64,000 bases of DNA from assembly GCF_001667925.1 (NCBI RefSeq), contig NZ_LZJR01000128.1:1-64000 (forward strand). Reading direction: 5' to 3'. The notes under the pieces were generated by a model that had not been told where the DNA came from, did not search any database, and worked only from the letters and a program-made list of their open reading frames with translations. Positions 50,905 to 59,422 of the stretch are shown one piece after another. Positions within the stretch are counted from its first letter, which is position 1. Each line of letters begins with the position of its first letter. Made by a program: the position numbers and the translations under genes. Origin of the DNA: Mycobacterium sp. E2479. Lineage in GTDB: Bacteria > Actinomycetota > Actinomycetes > Mycobacteriales > Mycobacteriaceae.

Positions 50905-51435
50905 CTAGAAGAACATCGAAAGGTTGTGTGTGGACAGAGTGCTCTGGTCCAAAGCGACCCAGCGATGCGCGATCTTCCAGCCGGCATCCGCGCGCCGCAC
51001 CCGATCGACCCGCTGGGCGGAGATGATGTTGAAATCCGTGACATCCCCCCGGCTGCGGTAGATCAATTCATTGGACCGTGCGATCAACTCCCCCGACTCC
51101 GGCGTCGTCTCGGTGATGACGTTGGTGATGAAGTGGCGCACTCGTGATGGCGGCTGCTCAGCCCAGGCGTATTCGGTGCTCAGCCGGTTTACTCGGATGG
51201 CGAGCGTCTGGCGCGTGTCGTCAAACGACTTCGAGTGCGACTCCCAGGCAGCGCCGTCCTCCCGGTTCAACCGCACCGGCATCACATAGCGGGCGTCCTC
51301 GGCGAAGAGCTCAATCCATTCGCCAAAACGCCGCTCGTCGAGCAGTCGCGCCTCGCGATAAAGGAATTGCTCTATCTCGTAGTGCGTCTCCATCGGGATG
51401 ATTGCGCCCAGAGAATCCGCGGGTGCGGTCGTCAT
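50905..51435 (-). CDS. Aromatic-ring-hydroxylating dioxygenase, beta subunit
   Basis: A 176-residue cystatin-like (SnoaL/NTF2-type) beta subunit that builds the alpha3-beta3 enzyme. Typical segments are YEIEQFLYREARLLDERRFG, EWIELFAEDARYVMPVR and RVDRVRRADAGWKIAHRWV. Its ATG overlaps the alpha-subunit stop (51432-51435), so the subunits are co-translated in equal amounts. It has no catalytic metal. Confidence 0.93.
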   Translation of the reverse strand: MTTAPADSLGAIIPMETHYEIEQFLYREARLLDERRFGEWIELFAEDARYVMPVRLNREDGAAWESHSKSFDDTRQTLAIRVNRLSTEYAWAEQPPSRVRHFITNVITETTPESGELIARSNELIYRSRGDVTDFNIISAQRVDRVRRADAGWKIAHRWVALDQSTLSTHNLSMFF

Positions 51436-52757
51436 TTGCCCCGTTCCTCATCGCCGGACAGATACGCGGCCCACGTGGACCAAAGGTTCCGGAAGTTCGA
51501 ATCATTCATGTATGGCTGGTACGCGCACCCCGGACCGGGGAAGCCCGCAACGGGCTGTTGATCGAGGCCCATGACGTACGGGAAGTCGAGCTCACGCACG
51601 ACAGACCCCCTGAGCTGCCGGGTGATGTTGGTCCAGTTCTCCATGTCGTCCTGCTCGAACATTCCACCGGGACCGAAGGCCAAGGTATAGGCGCGGTAGA
51701 CCTCCTGTTTGTACTCATCGGAGGCGGCCTTGGGCACCAGGCACCACGACGACATCTGCATTCGGCCAGCCGACAACGGTCGCACGTGGCGCAGGGTGGT
51801 GAACCGAACACCCGGTTCACCCGGGACCAGGCTGAACGGCTGACTCAAAAACGACAGGTTCGGGAACACGATCCCGACCGCCGTGCGCACCGGCGCGAAA
51901 ACCTCGATTTGGTCGGCTGTGAGACGCCGCTCGAGGCAATCGACGATCTCGGGCGGGTATGCGAAAAATGGTGGAGTTCCCGGGGTTTCACCCAGCCCGA
52001 TCCCGTGGCCCTTGCCCGGGATGTGAACGCTGTGACCAATGCTGTGTGTGCTTCCCGACGAGGCGAAATAGCCCAGGTGGAAACCGAACTGGTGGGTGAC
52101 GGGGGTATGGTAACCGTCGCCAGAGCCATTCTCGGTGTACAACTTCCAGTCGCAGTTCGACTCCCAGATGTCTGGCGGCCCGTAGACCTCCACGCCGGTC
52201 TCGCTCGTCTTCAAGAAGTAATCTAGATAAAACTGGTAACCACCCAAGAAGTCTTCCAATGGTTCGACGTCGGGGTTGAGCGACCCGAAAATGAGGCCCT
52301 CGTAGCTGTCATTCCGGACCGGGACCAAACCCCAGTTCCGTTTGTCCAGGTTACCGCCGAAGGCTTGCCTGTGATACGGGACAGCGACCAGTTCGCCGCT
52401 GTTCTTGTACACCCAACCGTGGTAAGAGCAGCGAAAATGTGACGAATTGCCCAGGTCCGATTTGCACATTTGGTTTCCGCGATGCCGGCAAAGGTTGAGG
52501 TGCACGTGGATCCGCCGGTGCTCGTCGCGCGCGACGAGCACCGAGTTGTCGGCGATGGTGCGAACGACGTAGTCGCCAGGTTCGGGAATCTCGCTTTCGT
52601 GGGCGACGAAGTTCCAAGTGCGCCCGAACAGCCGCTCGACCTCCAACTGATATATCTCGGGATCGTTGAAGATTTTTGCCGGCACGATGCCGTCCGAGAC
52701 GCCCGCGCGCAGTTTTTCGACGAGTTGCATCGCCCCGCGATCGGCGAAGGTGGTCAA
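51432..52757 (-). CDS. Aromatic-ring-hydroxylating dioxygenase, Rieske alpha subunit
   Basis: The 441-residue catalytic subunit adds both atoms of O2 to an aromatic ring to give a cis-dihydrodiol. The Rieske cluster ligands are Cys90/His92 (CRHRGNQMC) and Cys110/His113 (CSYHGW). The mononuclear iron site has His217 and His222 with bridging Asp214 (GSGDGYHTPVTH). The N-terminal pattern (LVEKLRAGVSDGIVPAKIF) resembles NidA/PhdA enzymes for fused aromatics in mycobacteria. I prefer TTG 52757, with AGGAG seven bases upstream, over ATG 52775, which lies ahead of that ribosome site. Confidence 0.93.
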   Translation of the reverse strand: MTTFADRGAMQLVEKLRAGVSDGIVPAKIFNDPEIYQLEVERLFGRTWNFVAHESEIPEPGDYVVRTIADNSVLVARDEHRRIHVHLNLCRHRGNQMCKSDLGNSSHFRCSYHGWVYKNSGELVAVPYHRQAFGGNLDKRNWGLVPVRNDSYEGLIFGSLNPDVEPLEDFLGGYQFYLDYFLKTSETGVEVYGPPDIWESNCDWKLYTENGSGDGYHTPVTHQFGFHLGYFASSGSTHSIGHSVHIPGKGHGIGLGETPGTPPFFAYPPEIVDCLERRLTADQIEVFAPVRTAVGIVFPNLSFLSQPFSLVPGEPGVRFTTLRHVRPLSAGRMQMSSWCLVPKAASDEYKQEVYRAYTLAFGPGGMFEQDDMENWTNITRQLRGSVVRELDFPYVMGLDQQPVAGFPGPGCAYQPYMNDSNFRNLWSTWAAYLSGDEERGK

Positions 52758-53167
52758 AGTCCTTCTCCTAATCATTGATTCGCCGAATGACTCTTCGATT
52801 AATGAGCCACCGACTCGGCTTCATTATGGCTCCGCAAGTCGCCCCGGCGCTGGGCCCGAACGGGTACATTGCGAGCCCGCCACATGGCCACGGCTGGCGT
52901 TTGCGTCTTGCCCCGCCACCGATCAACTCAACAGGGTCCGGCTGCGGTCTGGGACTAGGACCAACGCACGGTCTGACGGTCGTTGATTACCGCGAAAAGT
53001 ACCCCTTAGGGTGCTGATCGCCCTTGTTGCCCGGATTTACGCTGCTCGACACATTCGCAATACGGCGAAAGTGACATCGCCGATGAATCGCCCCGGGGTG
53101 TACGCGGACTCCCGGAAATCAACCGTTCGTCTGCAGAGGCCTTGCGTTCCACCAGAAAGGTGTAAGG
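52758..53167. promoter_or_regulatory. Divergent promoter region of about 410 bases
   Basis: It separates the dioxygenase unit (minus) from two alpha/beta-hydrolase genes (plus). AATGAGCC (52801-52808) and GGCTTCATT (52817-52825) form an imperfect inverted repeat about 45 bases from the alpha-subunit start, a candidate regulator site. I see no gene in it. Confidence 0.45.
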
Positions 53168-54061
53168 ATGACGATTCAGACCGACGAGTACGACGTCGAC
53201 GGCATTCGTGTGTTGCGCACGGCGCCACTACAATTTGCTCGCACCGCTTCATTACTTCTCGTACACGGTGGATGCCACGGTGCATGGTGCTGGGACAAAT
53301 ACCTGCCGTACTTCGCATCAAAGGGTTGGGACTGTCACGCACTCAATTGGCGGGGGCGCGGGGGCTCAGCGCAGCTGGCCGAGACGGAAGCGATATCACG
53401 GCCGCTGGAGCATGTTGCAGAGGACATCGCTACTGTAGCGGAAACCTTCGCCGTTCCGCCGGTAGTAGTTGCGCACAGCATGGGGGGACTCGTCACCCTC
53501 AAGTTCGCCGAAACCAACGTGTATTCGGGCTTAGTGCTGATAACTCCCGTCCTACCCGGCGAAGTCTCGCCCGCGCCGATCGACCTCGTGGTCGATCCTC
53601 GGGAGCTTTGGGGACCACCGCCTTTGGACCTCGCCAAACATCTGTTCTTCACCGCCGCAAGCGAAGACGACGCGCGCCGCTATCACAGCATGCTGGTGTC
53701 GGAGTCGGCCCGGGCTGTCGAGCAAGCCGTCACCGGCAAGCGGGTAAGCATCGACCCGGTGAAGATCTCCGGACCGGTTCTGGTGGTCGCGGCGGAAAAG
53801 GACGTCTTGTGCCCGCCAGAAGAGGTTAAGCGTCTCGCCAACTTGCTTGGCGCGGATTACCGCTACGCCTCCGGCTTGGGCCATGGCGTTATGATGGCCC
53901 AAGACTGGAAGCACATCGCGCAGGCCATTCACCAATGGCTCACCACACATGTCGTCGGGTTGGACGTCGTAAGCAGTGCTTCGATTCGCCCCGACCCGTC
54001 GCTACTGACTAACGATGCCCGCTCGCTCGAGGCGATAACCTCGGTAGCAGACCATCTCTGA
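53168..54061 (+). CDS. Alpha/beta-hydrolase
   Basis: A 297-residue serine hydrolase. It has the oxyanion segment LLVHGGCHGAWCWDKYLPYF, the nucleophile in VVAHSMGGLVTL, Asp in VAAEKDVLCPPEE and His in GLGHGVMM. This plant-esterase/EstA-like layout is found in C-C hydrolases and esterases. It starts with ATG after AAGG and is the first gene divergent from the Rieske dioxygenase. It probably acts in the same pathway, for example on a ring-cleavage product or lactone. The substrate is not known. Confidence 0.85.
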   Translation: MTIQTDEYDVDGIRVLRTAPLQFARTASLLLVHGGCHGAWCWDKYLPYFASKGWDCHALNWRGRGGSAQLAETEAISRPLEHVAEDIATVAETFAVPPVVVAHSMGGLVTLKFAETNVYSGLVLITPVLPGEVSPAPIDLVVDPRELWGPPPLDLAKHLFFTAASEDDARRYHSMLVSESARAVEQAVTGKRVSIDPVKISGPVLVVAAEKDVLCPPEEVKRLANLLGADYRYASGLGHGVMMAQDWKHIAQAIHQWLTTHVVGLDVVSSASIRPDPSLLTNDARSLEAITSVADHL

Positions 54062-54090
54062 GGCCTCTCGAAGAGATTCCAACATAGACA

Positions 54091-55119
54091 GTGGTTGTCT
54101 GCCACGACCACCTCTGCGATGCTGACAGCTTGGATATCTTTGACCAGTGGCAAGACGGCGGCACCGAGCTTCGTTGGCGCTCGACGACCGCCGCTAACGA
54201 TGGCCGAGAGGTCGCCGTGTTCAGTCGCCGGTGCGGCACTGCCGGCGCGCCCGCATTGGTGTTGGTGCACGGCTTTCCGACCAGCAGCATCGACTATTTC
54301 GCGCTGGCAGGCGAACTGAGCGCTGACTTCGACATCTATCTGCTGGACTTCCCGGGCTACGGGCTCTCCGACAAACCACGCGCGCCCTATGTGTACTCGC
54401 TGTACGACGACGCGCGCCTGCTCGTCTACGCGATCACTCAGGAATGGGGACTTACCGATTACCGGATGCTCACCCACGACCGCGGGAGCAGCGTCGGCAT
54501 GATCGCGGTGGGCATGCTGGCCGCACACGATCCGCCGGCGGTACCCGTCGACTTGATCTTGACCAACGCCAACATCTATCTGCCGCTGTCCAACCTCACG
54601 GCCTTTCAGATCGCGCTACTCGACCCAACGACGGCGCGGGCCACCGCGGCGGCCACGACGCCGGAGATGCTGGCAGCCGGCATGGGCGCGAGCACGTTCA
54701 TGCCGCGGCGGACGCTGGAAGACCCGGAGATCGCCGCATTGGCCAAATGCTTTGCCTATAACGACGGAATCCGCGTGCTGCCCGACACCATCCAATATCT
54801 CCACGAGCGTGCCGGCGACGAAACCGGTTGGCTGGAAATGCTTTCCACTAGTGACGTCAACACGACGGTGGTGTGGGGCCTCCACGACAACATCGCACCG
54901 TTGCGAGTCCCCAACCGCGTCTGGCAGACGTACCTGAAGAAGAAGCCGGGCCGCAACCGCTACTGGGTGCTCCCCAGCGCCGACCACTATCTGCAGTGCG
55001 ACGCACCCGGGCAATTAGCCCAGATCGTGCGGCTCACCGCCCAGGGTGAGGATATTGCGTTGCAGACGTTGGGGAATCAGCCCGACGGCGCGGTGTTGGT
55101 GGATCAAAGCGACGCCTAG
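54091..55119 (+). CDS. Alpha/beta-hydrolase of the epoxide hydrolase/haloalkane dehalogenase type
   Basis: A hydrolase of up to 342 residues. Family marks are LVLVHGFPTSSIDYFALAGE, LLDFPGYGLSDKP and an Asp in the nucleophile place (MLTHDRGSSVGMIAVGM). The other members are WGLHDNIAPL and SADHYLQ for the acid and base. An Asp nucleophile points to epoxide or C-halogen hydrolysis through an alkyl-enzyme ester. The start is uncertain: GTG 54091 or TTG 54130 (LDIFDQWQ), the latter closer to usual N-termini. It follows the other hydrolase gene by 29 bases. Confidence 0.8.
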   Translation: MVVCHDHLCDADSLDIFDQWQDGGTELRWRSTTAANDGREVAVFSRRCGTAGAPALVLVHGFPTSSIDYFALAGELSADFDIYLLDFPGYGLSDKPRAPYVYSLYDDARLLVYAITQEWGLTDYRMLTHDRGSSVGMIAVGMLAAHDPPAVPVDLILTNANIYLPLSNLTAFQIALLDPTTARATAAATTPEMLAAGMGASTFMPRRTLEDPEIAALAKCFAYNDGIRVLPDTIQYLHERAGDETGWLEMLSTSDVNTTVVWGLHDNIAPLRVPNRVWQTYLKKKPGRNRYWVLPSADHYLQCDAPGQLAQIVRLTAQGEDIALQTLGNQPDGAVLVDQSDA

Positions 55120-55172
55120 CCCCGCCGAGCCTGAAACTAACTTCACGCTCGGCTAAAAGGGCCGGCCCCTGC

Positions 55173-56369
55173 CTAACGGGTGACGACGGGCAAGCGGGCC
55201 CACCCACGCACGCTCGCGGTATGCGCCCGTTGGGCGTTCGCATAGTCGACTTCCCAGTCCGGCCAACGCTTCAGCACCTCTTCGAAGGCCACCCGCGCTT
55301 CAAGCCGGGCCAGCGCCGAACCCAAGCAGAAATGCAGGCCCTGCCCAAAGCTGAGATGGCTTCCCCGACGGTGGATGTCGTAGCGATCCGCATCCGGGAA
55401 GTGGCTTTCGTCGCGGTTGGCCGAGGCGTTCAGCAGCAGCATGAACGACCCCTCGGGAACCTTGCGACCATAGTGCTCGGCGTCTCGCGCGACGTAGCGG
55501 GCCTGCACCGGTGATGGCGGCTCGTAGCGCAGCGTCTCCTCGATCGCGCCGGGGATCAGCGACGGGTCCGCGACCAGTTCGCGGCGTTGATCGGGGTGAT
55601 CGGACAACAGTTGACCCATGAAACCGATCAGCCGAGCGGTGGTCTCGTTGCCGGCACCGGCGATCATCGCGGTGTAGGCGAGCACCTCGGTCCGCGACAG
55701 CGGCCGCCGCGTGCCGTCCGGCTCATCGATTTCGGCCCGCAAGAGTTCGGTCATGAGGTCGTCGGATGGATGATTGGCCCGCCACTCGATATATTCGGCA
55801 AACAGGGCAATAGAATTCGCGAAGACATTCGCATCGACCGCGGCGGGGTCGCTCTCCCTGGACAAGGCGATGTTGGCGACGCTGCGGTCGCGGATCTTTT
55901 CTTGGTCCGCCTCTGGAATGCCCAGGAGGTAACCGATGGTCCGCATCGGCATCATCGCGCCGAGGTCCGCGATGAAATCGAAGCCACTCCCGCCGACCAG
56001 CGGGTCGAGCTCGCGGACACAGAACCCCCGCACCAGATCCTCCACAGCGAGCATGCGCCTGGGCGTGAAGACACGGGACAGCAGTTTGCGGTGCAGGTCG
56101 TGCAGCGGAGGATCCTCGAACAGCAGGATGCCCGGGGGCACTTCGATGTTCGCGAACAAGATGTCGGCGGTCGTGCCTCGGCCGGAACGATACGTTTCCC
56201 AGTTCGGCAGTTCGCGCACCACGTCGTCGTATCGACTGAGCGCGTAGAAGTTGTACTTCTCGTTGTAGTACAGCGGTGCTTCTTCGCGCATCCGCTTCCA
56301 TACCGGATACGGGTCCAAGTCGATCTCGACGTCGAACGGGTCGTAATACAACTCGATGGTGTCTGTCAT
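55173..56369 (-). CDS. Cytochrome P450
   Basis: A 398-residue P450. I-helix AGAGNETTARLIG, ExxR in EETLRYEPPSPVQARYVAR, and haem loop FGQGLHFCLG are all intact. It differs clearly from the P450 at 10551. GAGGAA precedes ATG 56369. It is 26 bases downstream of a TetR gene on the same strand, so it is likely under that regulator. The nearby [3Fe-4S] ferredoxin and reductase (42.4-43.7 kb) could serve it. The neighbouring AveC-like gene hints at a role in a polyketide, steroid or terpenoid-like substrate. Confidence 0.93.
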   Translation of the reverse strand: MTDTIELYYDPFDVEIDLDPYPVWKRMREEAPLYYNEKYNFYALSRYDDVVRELPNWETYRSGRGTTADILFANIEVPPGILLFEDPPLHDLHRKLLSRVFTPRRMLAVEDLVRGFCVRELDPLVGGSGFDFIADLGAMMPMRTIGYLLGIPEADQEKIRDRSVANIALSRESDPAAVDANVFANSIALFAEYIEWRANHPSDDLMTELLRAEIDEPDGTRRPLSRTEVLAYTAMIAGAGNETTARLIGFMGQLLSDHPDQRRELVADPSLIPGAIEETLRYEPPSPVQARYVARDAEHYGRKVPEGSFMLLLNASANRDESHFPDADRYDIHRRGSHLSFGQGLHFCLGSALARLEARVAFEEVLKRWPDWEVDYANAQRAHTASVRGWARLPVVTR

Positions 56370-56395
56370 TTCCAATTCCTCTGGTAAAGAACGGC

Positions 56396-57058
56396 TCAGC
56401 CGTTCCGGTGCAGGAAGCCGTGCAGGATTGCCTGGATGAGTTCGTCGACGATGGTCTCCCGCGACGGCGGCTCGGTGCCGAAGTATGCGGACCGCAACGC
56501 CGCCATGCCGGCGATCATCGCCACCGTCGAGTGGGCGGGCAGGTCGGGGTGGTCCGACCGCAGCCCCCGCAGGTGCATCCCCTCGGCGCTGATCTGTCCG
56601 AGCGAGGTGATGGCCTGCCTGATCTCGGCGATGCCGGCGTCGCCCTTTTCCTCCTCGCTCAGCGTTTCCGACGTCATCAGGGTCAATAGCAGGCCCTGGT
56701 TTTGGACGAACACGTCGTAGAGCTGCCCGACGAATCGCCGTGCCAGCTCTTCCTCGTCCGTCTCCTCCGGGACGACCGACTGCCAGGTCCGGCGGAACTC
56801 CTCGACGAAGTCGGTGAACGGCAGTACGAGCGCCTCGCGGAACAGCGCGGCCTTGGAACCGAAGTGGCGAAACAACAAGTGCTCGGTGACGCCTGCGGCC
56901 TGCGCGATTTCGCGCGTCGTCGTGCTGCGGTAGTCCTGTCGCGCGAAGCGCGCCCGGGCGGTATCGAGCAACAACTTGCGTGGCGCACCCCGAGGCCGGC
57001 GAACGGAGGCCGGCGCCTCCGCCATGCTGCGCTTGGTGGTAGACGGCCGCTGGGCCAC
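56396..57058 (-). CDS. TetR-family regulator of the P450/AveC region
   Basis: A 220-residue TetR with the DNA-binding region RKLLLDTARARFARQDYRST, then AAGVTEHLLFRHFGSK. The C-terminal helical domain is of the common mycobacterial type. GTG 57058 follows GAGGAG. A 16-base palindrome (57095-57110) sits in the divergent promoter shared with the 36-residue membrane peptide gene. It likely controls both the P450 side and the AveC side. Confidence 0.9.
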   Translation of the reverse strand: MAQRPSTTKRSMAEAPASVRRPRGAPRKLLLDTARARFARQDYRSTTTREIAQAAGVTEHLLFRHFGSKAALFREALVLPFTDFVEEFRRTWQSVVPEETDEEELARRFVGQLYDVFVQNQGLLLTLMTSETLSEEEKGDAGIAEIRQAITSLGQISAEGMHLRGLRSDHPDLPAHSTVAMIAGMAALRSAYFGTEPPSRETIVDELIQAILHGFLHRNG

Positions 57059-57094
57059 GTCGTTGTCTCCTCACCGATGGTTGACTGCCCTTAG

Positions 57095-57110
57095 GATAGT
57101 GTGCACTATC
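57095..57110. promoter_or_regulatory. TetR operator, divergent promoter
   Basis: GATAGTG-TG-CACTATC is a perfect inverted repeat with a 2-base centre. TTAG and TAAC flank it as partial extensions. It lies 37 bases from each of the two divergent starts. A GATAGTG half site recurs at 59274-59280 upstream of another gene. Confidence 0.7.
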
Positions 57111-57146
57111 TAACGAGTCGAGCTCGGATTCGAAAGGGGTGCGACC

Positions 57147-57257
57147 GTGGGCGCCGTCATCATGCTTGGCACGTTGTTCGGACTGCTCGTGCTGATATTC
57201 GGTCTGGTCCTGCGTTTTGACCCGCAAGCACGCCGGACTCAAGAAGAGAACCAATGA
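57147..57257 (+). CDS. 36-residue single-pass membrane peptide
   Basis: A short gene starting GTG 57147 with GAAAGGGG upstream. The product begins VGAVIMLGTLFGLLVLIFGL, one transmembrane helix, and ends in a charged tail (RFDPQARRTQEENQ). The stop overlaps the ATG of the AveC-like gene (ATGA at 57254-57257). That coupling, plus the good ribosome site, argues that it is real. It may be an accessory subunit or stabiliser for the AveC-like membrane protein. Confidence 0.7.
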   Translation: MGAVIMLGTLFGLLVLIFGLVLRFDPQARRTQEENQ

Positions 57258-58039
57258 GCTCGCAGATGACACCGGTGATGCAGGCGGCCAGTGACTTCGC
57301 GCTCATCGGTGGCACCGGGTTCACCGCCCTGGGGATCTACCTCAGCGTTCGGCAGCACCGCCTGCACCCGCTCCTGCTGCTGTGCATCTCGGCGATCTCC
57401 TTCTCCTGGATCGAGGCGCCCTACGACTGGGCGATGTACGCGCAATTCCCGACCGCCATCCCGCGCATGCCGTCGTGGTGGCCGCTGAACATGACGTGGG
57501 GCGGGTTGCCGTTGTTCGTTCCCGTCGGCTACATCTCGTATTTCGTGCTGCCGGCCGTGACGGGCACGGCGCTCGGCCGATGGTTGAGCGCACGCTTCGG
57601 TTGGCGAAGGCCCCAAACGCTTTTGGTGGTCGGCCTCATCGTCGGCTTCTGCTGGGCGCTGTTCTTCAACGGATTCCTGGGCGCCAAGCTCGGAGTGTTC
57701 TACTACGGCCGGGTGATTCCCGGGCTGGCGATCCGCGAGGGAACACTGCACCAGTACCCGCTCTACGATTCGCTCGCGATGGCCATCCAGATGATGGTCT
57801 TCACCTACCTGCTGGGTCGCACCGACGCACAAGGACGCAATGTCATCGAGATGTGGGCCGACAACCGGTCGAAGAGCCGTGCGGGCGCGTCGATCCTGTC
57901 CGTCGTCGCGGTGATCGTCGTCGGAAACGTCCTCTACGGCGCGGTTTTCGCGCCCCACCTGGCCACGAAGCTGGGCGGCTGGGTGACCACGGCACCGCCG
58001 GGCGAACTGTTCCCCGGCGTACCGAACCAGCCGAAGTAG
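57254..58039 (+). CDS. AveC/spirocyclase-like integral membrane protein
   Basis: A 261-residue protein with about six or seven hydrophobic segments (LIGGTGFTALGIYLSV; LLLLCISAISFSWIEAPYDW; VGYISYFVLPAVTGTALG; VVGLIVGFCWALFFNGFLG; SILSVVAVIVVGNVLYGAVF). The SWIEAPYDW and GKLG-like FYYGRVIPGLAIREGT regions resemble AveC, a spiroketal-forming protein of avermectin synthesis. Many mycobacteria carry such genes without the avermectin pathway, so the reaction here is unknown. It is coupled to the 36-residue membrane peptide and divergent from the TetR/P450 pair. Confidence 0.75.
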   Translation: MSSQMTPVMQAASDFALIGGTGFTALGIYLSVRQHRLHPLLLLCISAISFSWIEAPYDWAMYAQFPTAIPRMPSWWPLNMTWGGLPLFVPVGYISYFVLPAVTGTALGRWLSARFGWRRPQTLLVVGLIVGFCWALFFNGFLGAKLGVFYYGRVIPGLAIREGTLHQYPLYDSLAMAIQMMVFTYLLGRTDAQGRNVIEMWADNRSKSRAGASILSVVAVIVVGNVLYGAVFAPHLATKLGGWVTTAPPGELFPGVPNQPK

Positions 58040-58069
58040 TGGCCGGCAAAACTCGGCGAGGAGTAGCGC

Positions 58070-59044
58070 TCAGCCGAGAGCCTCGGGCAGCACAATCTCG
58101 CCGACGCGCCTGAGGTAGGGCCATGCGATGTCGGGTGGTAGCCCGCCGCACAGCGGCGACAGGTTGAGCACCTGGCCGGCTTTGACGCGCGAGATCGCTT
58201 CGGGGACAGAGATAATCACGTGCGACGTCCCGGTCTCACGCAGTTCGTCGACGGTGTTGACGTGGCTGAAGCCCGCCGTGGTCTCGTCCCCGGGGTTCCA
58301 CGCGGCGTAGCTGCGCACGTCGTGCAGCAGATGCTCGCCGACCTCCTTCCACGCCTGATCCACGTCGTCGGCGACGAACACGACCGAGGCGGTATTGCGG
58401 TCGGGAAACATCGTCGGCCCGGGCGTATGGCCGTGCTCGCGACACGCCTCTTCGTAGGCCTTTTGCATGCCCGGTGCGTTGGCGTTGCCCAGCATGCCCA
58501 GCCCGTACCTGCCGGCCCGGCGGGCCGCGGCGACCGTCCCCCCACCCCACATCAGGCCTGGGCCGCCGGGGGTCAGCGGGCGCGGTGTCACGGTGATCCG
58601 CCGTCCGTCTTCGACAACGGTCTCTCCGGCGAGCAGCCGCCGTAACAGCGCGAGCTTCTCGTCGCAGAGCCGGCCACGCTTCTTGATCGGCACGCCGAAG
58701 TGCTCGAACTCCTCGGGCCGGTAGCCCAGGGCCAGGATGTAGGAGGCGCGCCCGTCGCTGATGATGTCGAGCACCGCCATGTCCTCGGCGAGTCGCACGG
58801 TTTCGTAGAAGGGAAGGATCAGGATCAGACTCAGCGCCAGCCGCTGCGTGCGTGCGGCCACCGCCGAGGCCAACAAAAACGGCGACGGCAGGTATCCGTC
58901 CTCGGACCCGTGGTGTTCACACAGGACGGCGGCCAGCCCACCGTGTTCTTCGGCCCACGAAGACATTTCGGGCGCCGCGGCGTACAGCTCGGCTGGGGAC
59001 GCTGCCCATTCGGGATCGCGCATGTCGAAGCGCAATGTGTACAC
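58070..59044 (-). CDS. LLM-class F420-dependent oxidoreductase
   Basis: A 324-residue luciferase-like TIM-barrel protein. Marks include LCEHHGSEDGYLPSPFLLAS, RLALSLILILPFYETVRLAE, VLDIISDGRASYILALGYR and GPGLMWGGGTVAAARRAGRYG. F420 is the expected cofactor in mycobacteria. GTG 59044 is preferred because AGGAG lies seven bases upstream; TTG 59050 is too close to that site. It converges on the AveC-like gene and is divergent from the dehydrogenase-like gene at 59423. Confidence 0.9.
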   Translation of the reverse strand: MYTLRFDMRDPEWAASPAELYAAAPEMSSWAEEHGGLAAVLCEHHGSEDGYLPSPFLLASAVAARTQRLALSLILILPFYETVRLAEDMAVLDIISDGRASYILALGYRPEEFEHFGVPIKKRGRLCDEKLALLRRLLAGETVVEDGRRITVTPRPLTPGGPGLMWGGGTVAAARRAGRYGLGMLGNANAPGMQKAYEEACREHGHTPGPTMFPDRNTASVVFVADDVDQAWKEVGEHLLHDVRSYAAWNPGDETTAGFSHVNTVDELRETGTSHVIISVPEAISRVKAGQVLNLSPLCGGLPPDIAWPYLRRVGEIVLPEALG

Positions 59045-59269
59045 AGGCAAACTCCTAGCCGACCTAATCTTTGCGACGTACGTTACACCTTTAGTCGAAT
59101 GCGTAAAGCGGCAGCGTGGTCGGGATGTCCAGCGAGCTCAGCAGGCCCGGGGGCGCGTCGACGGCGAGACGCCCGCCTCTGAACGACAAACACGGTCCCG
59201 AATGTCGCTCGAAGGCGGACAAAACGCTGGTTAGCCCGCACAGCTGCAGACCAACCTAAAATTTGTTCG

Positions 59270-59293
59270 TTAAGATAGTGTCTGCTTTCTTAA
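59270..59293. promoter_or_regulatory. Inverted repeat in the 378-base gap 59045-59422
   Basis: TTAAGA (59270-59275) and TCTTAA (59288-59293) are perfect inverted arms around TAGTGTCTGCTT. The left side contains AGATAGTG, close to the half site of the TetR operator at 57095. It could place the LLM gene and the dehydrogenase-like gene under the same TetR. I see nothing else in the gap. Confidence 0.5.
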
Positions 59294-59422
59294 ATCCTTG
59301 ACCGCGCGGATGGGCGGCTGTAGTTTCCAAGTCGGATGCTGGGCTAAAACCCGCCGGTTACGTAAGGGCAACGGCCGACCCGGCTTTCGTCGTGCGCGCG
59401 CACGCGCCTGAGGAGGAACAAG

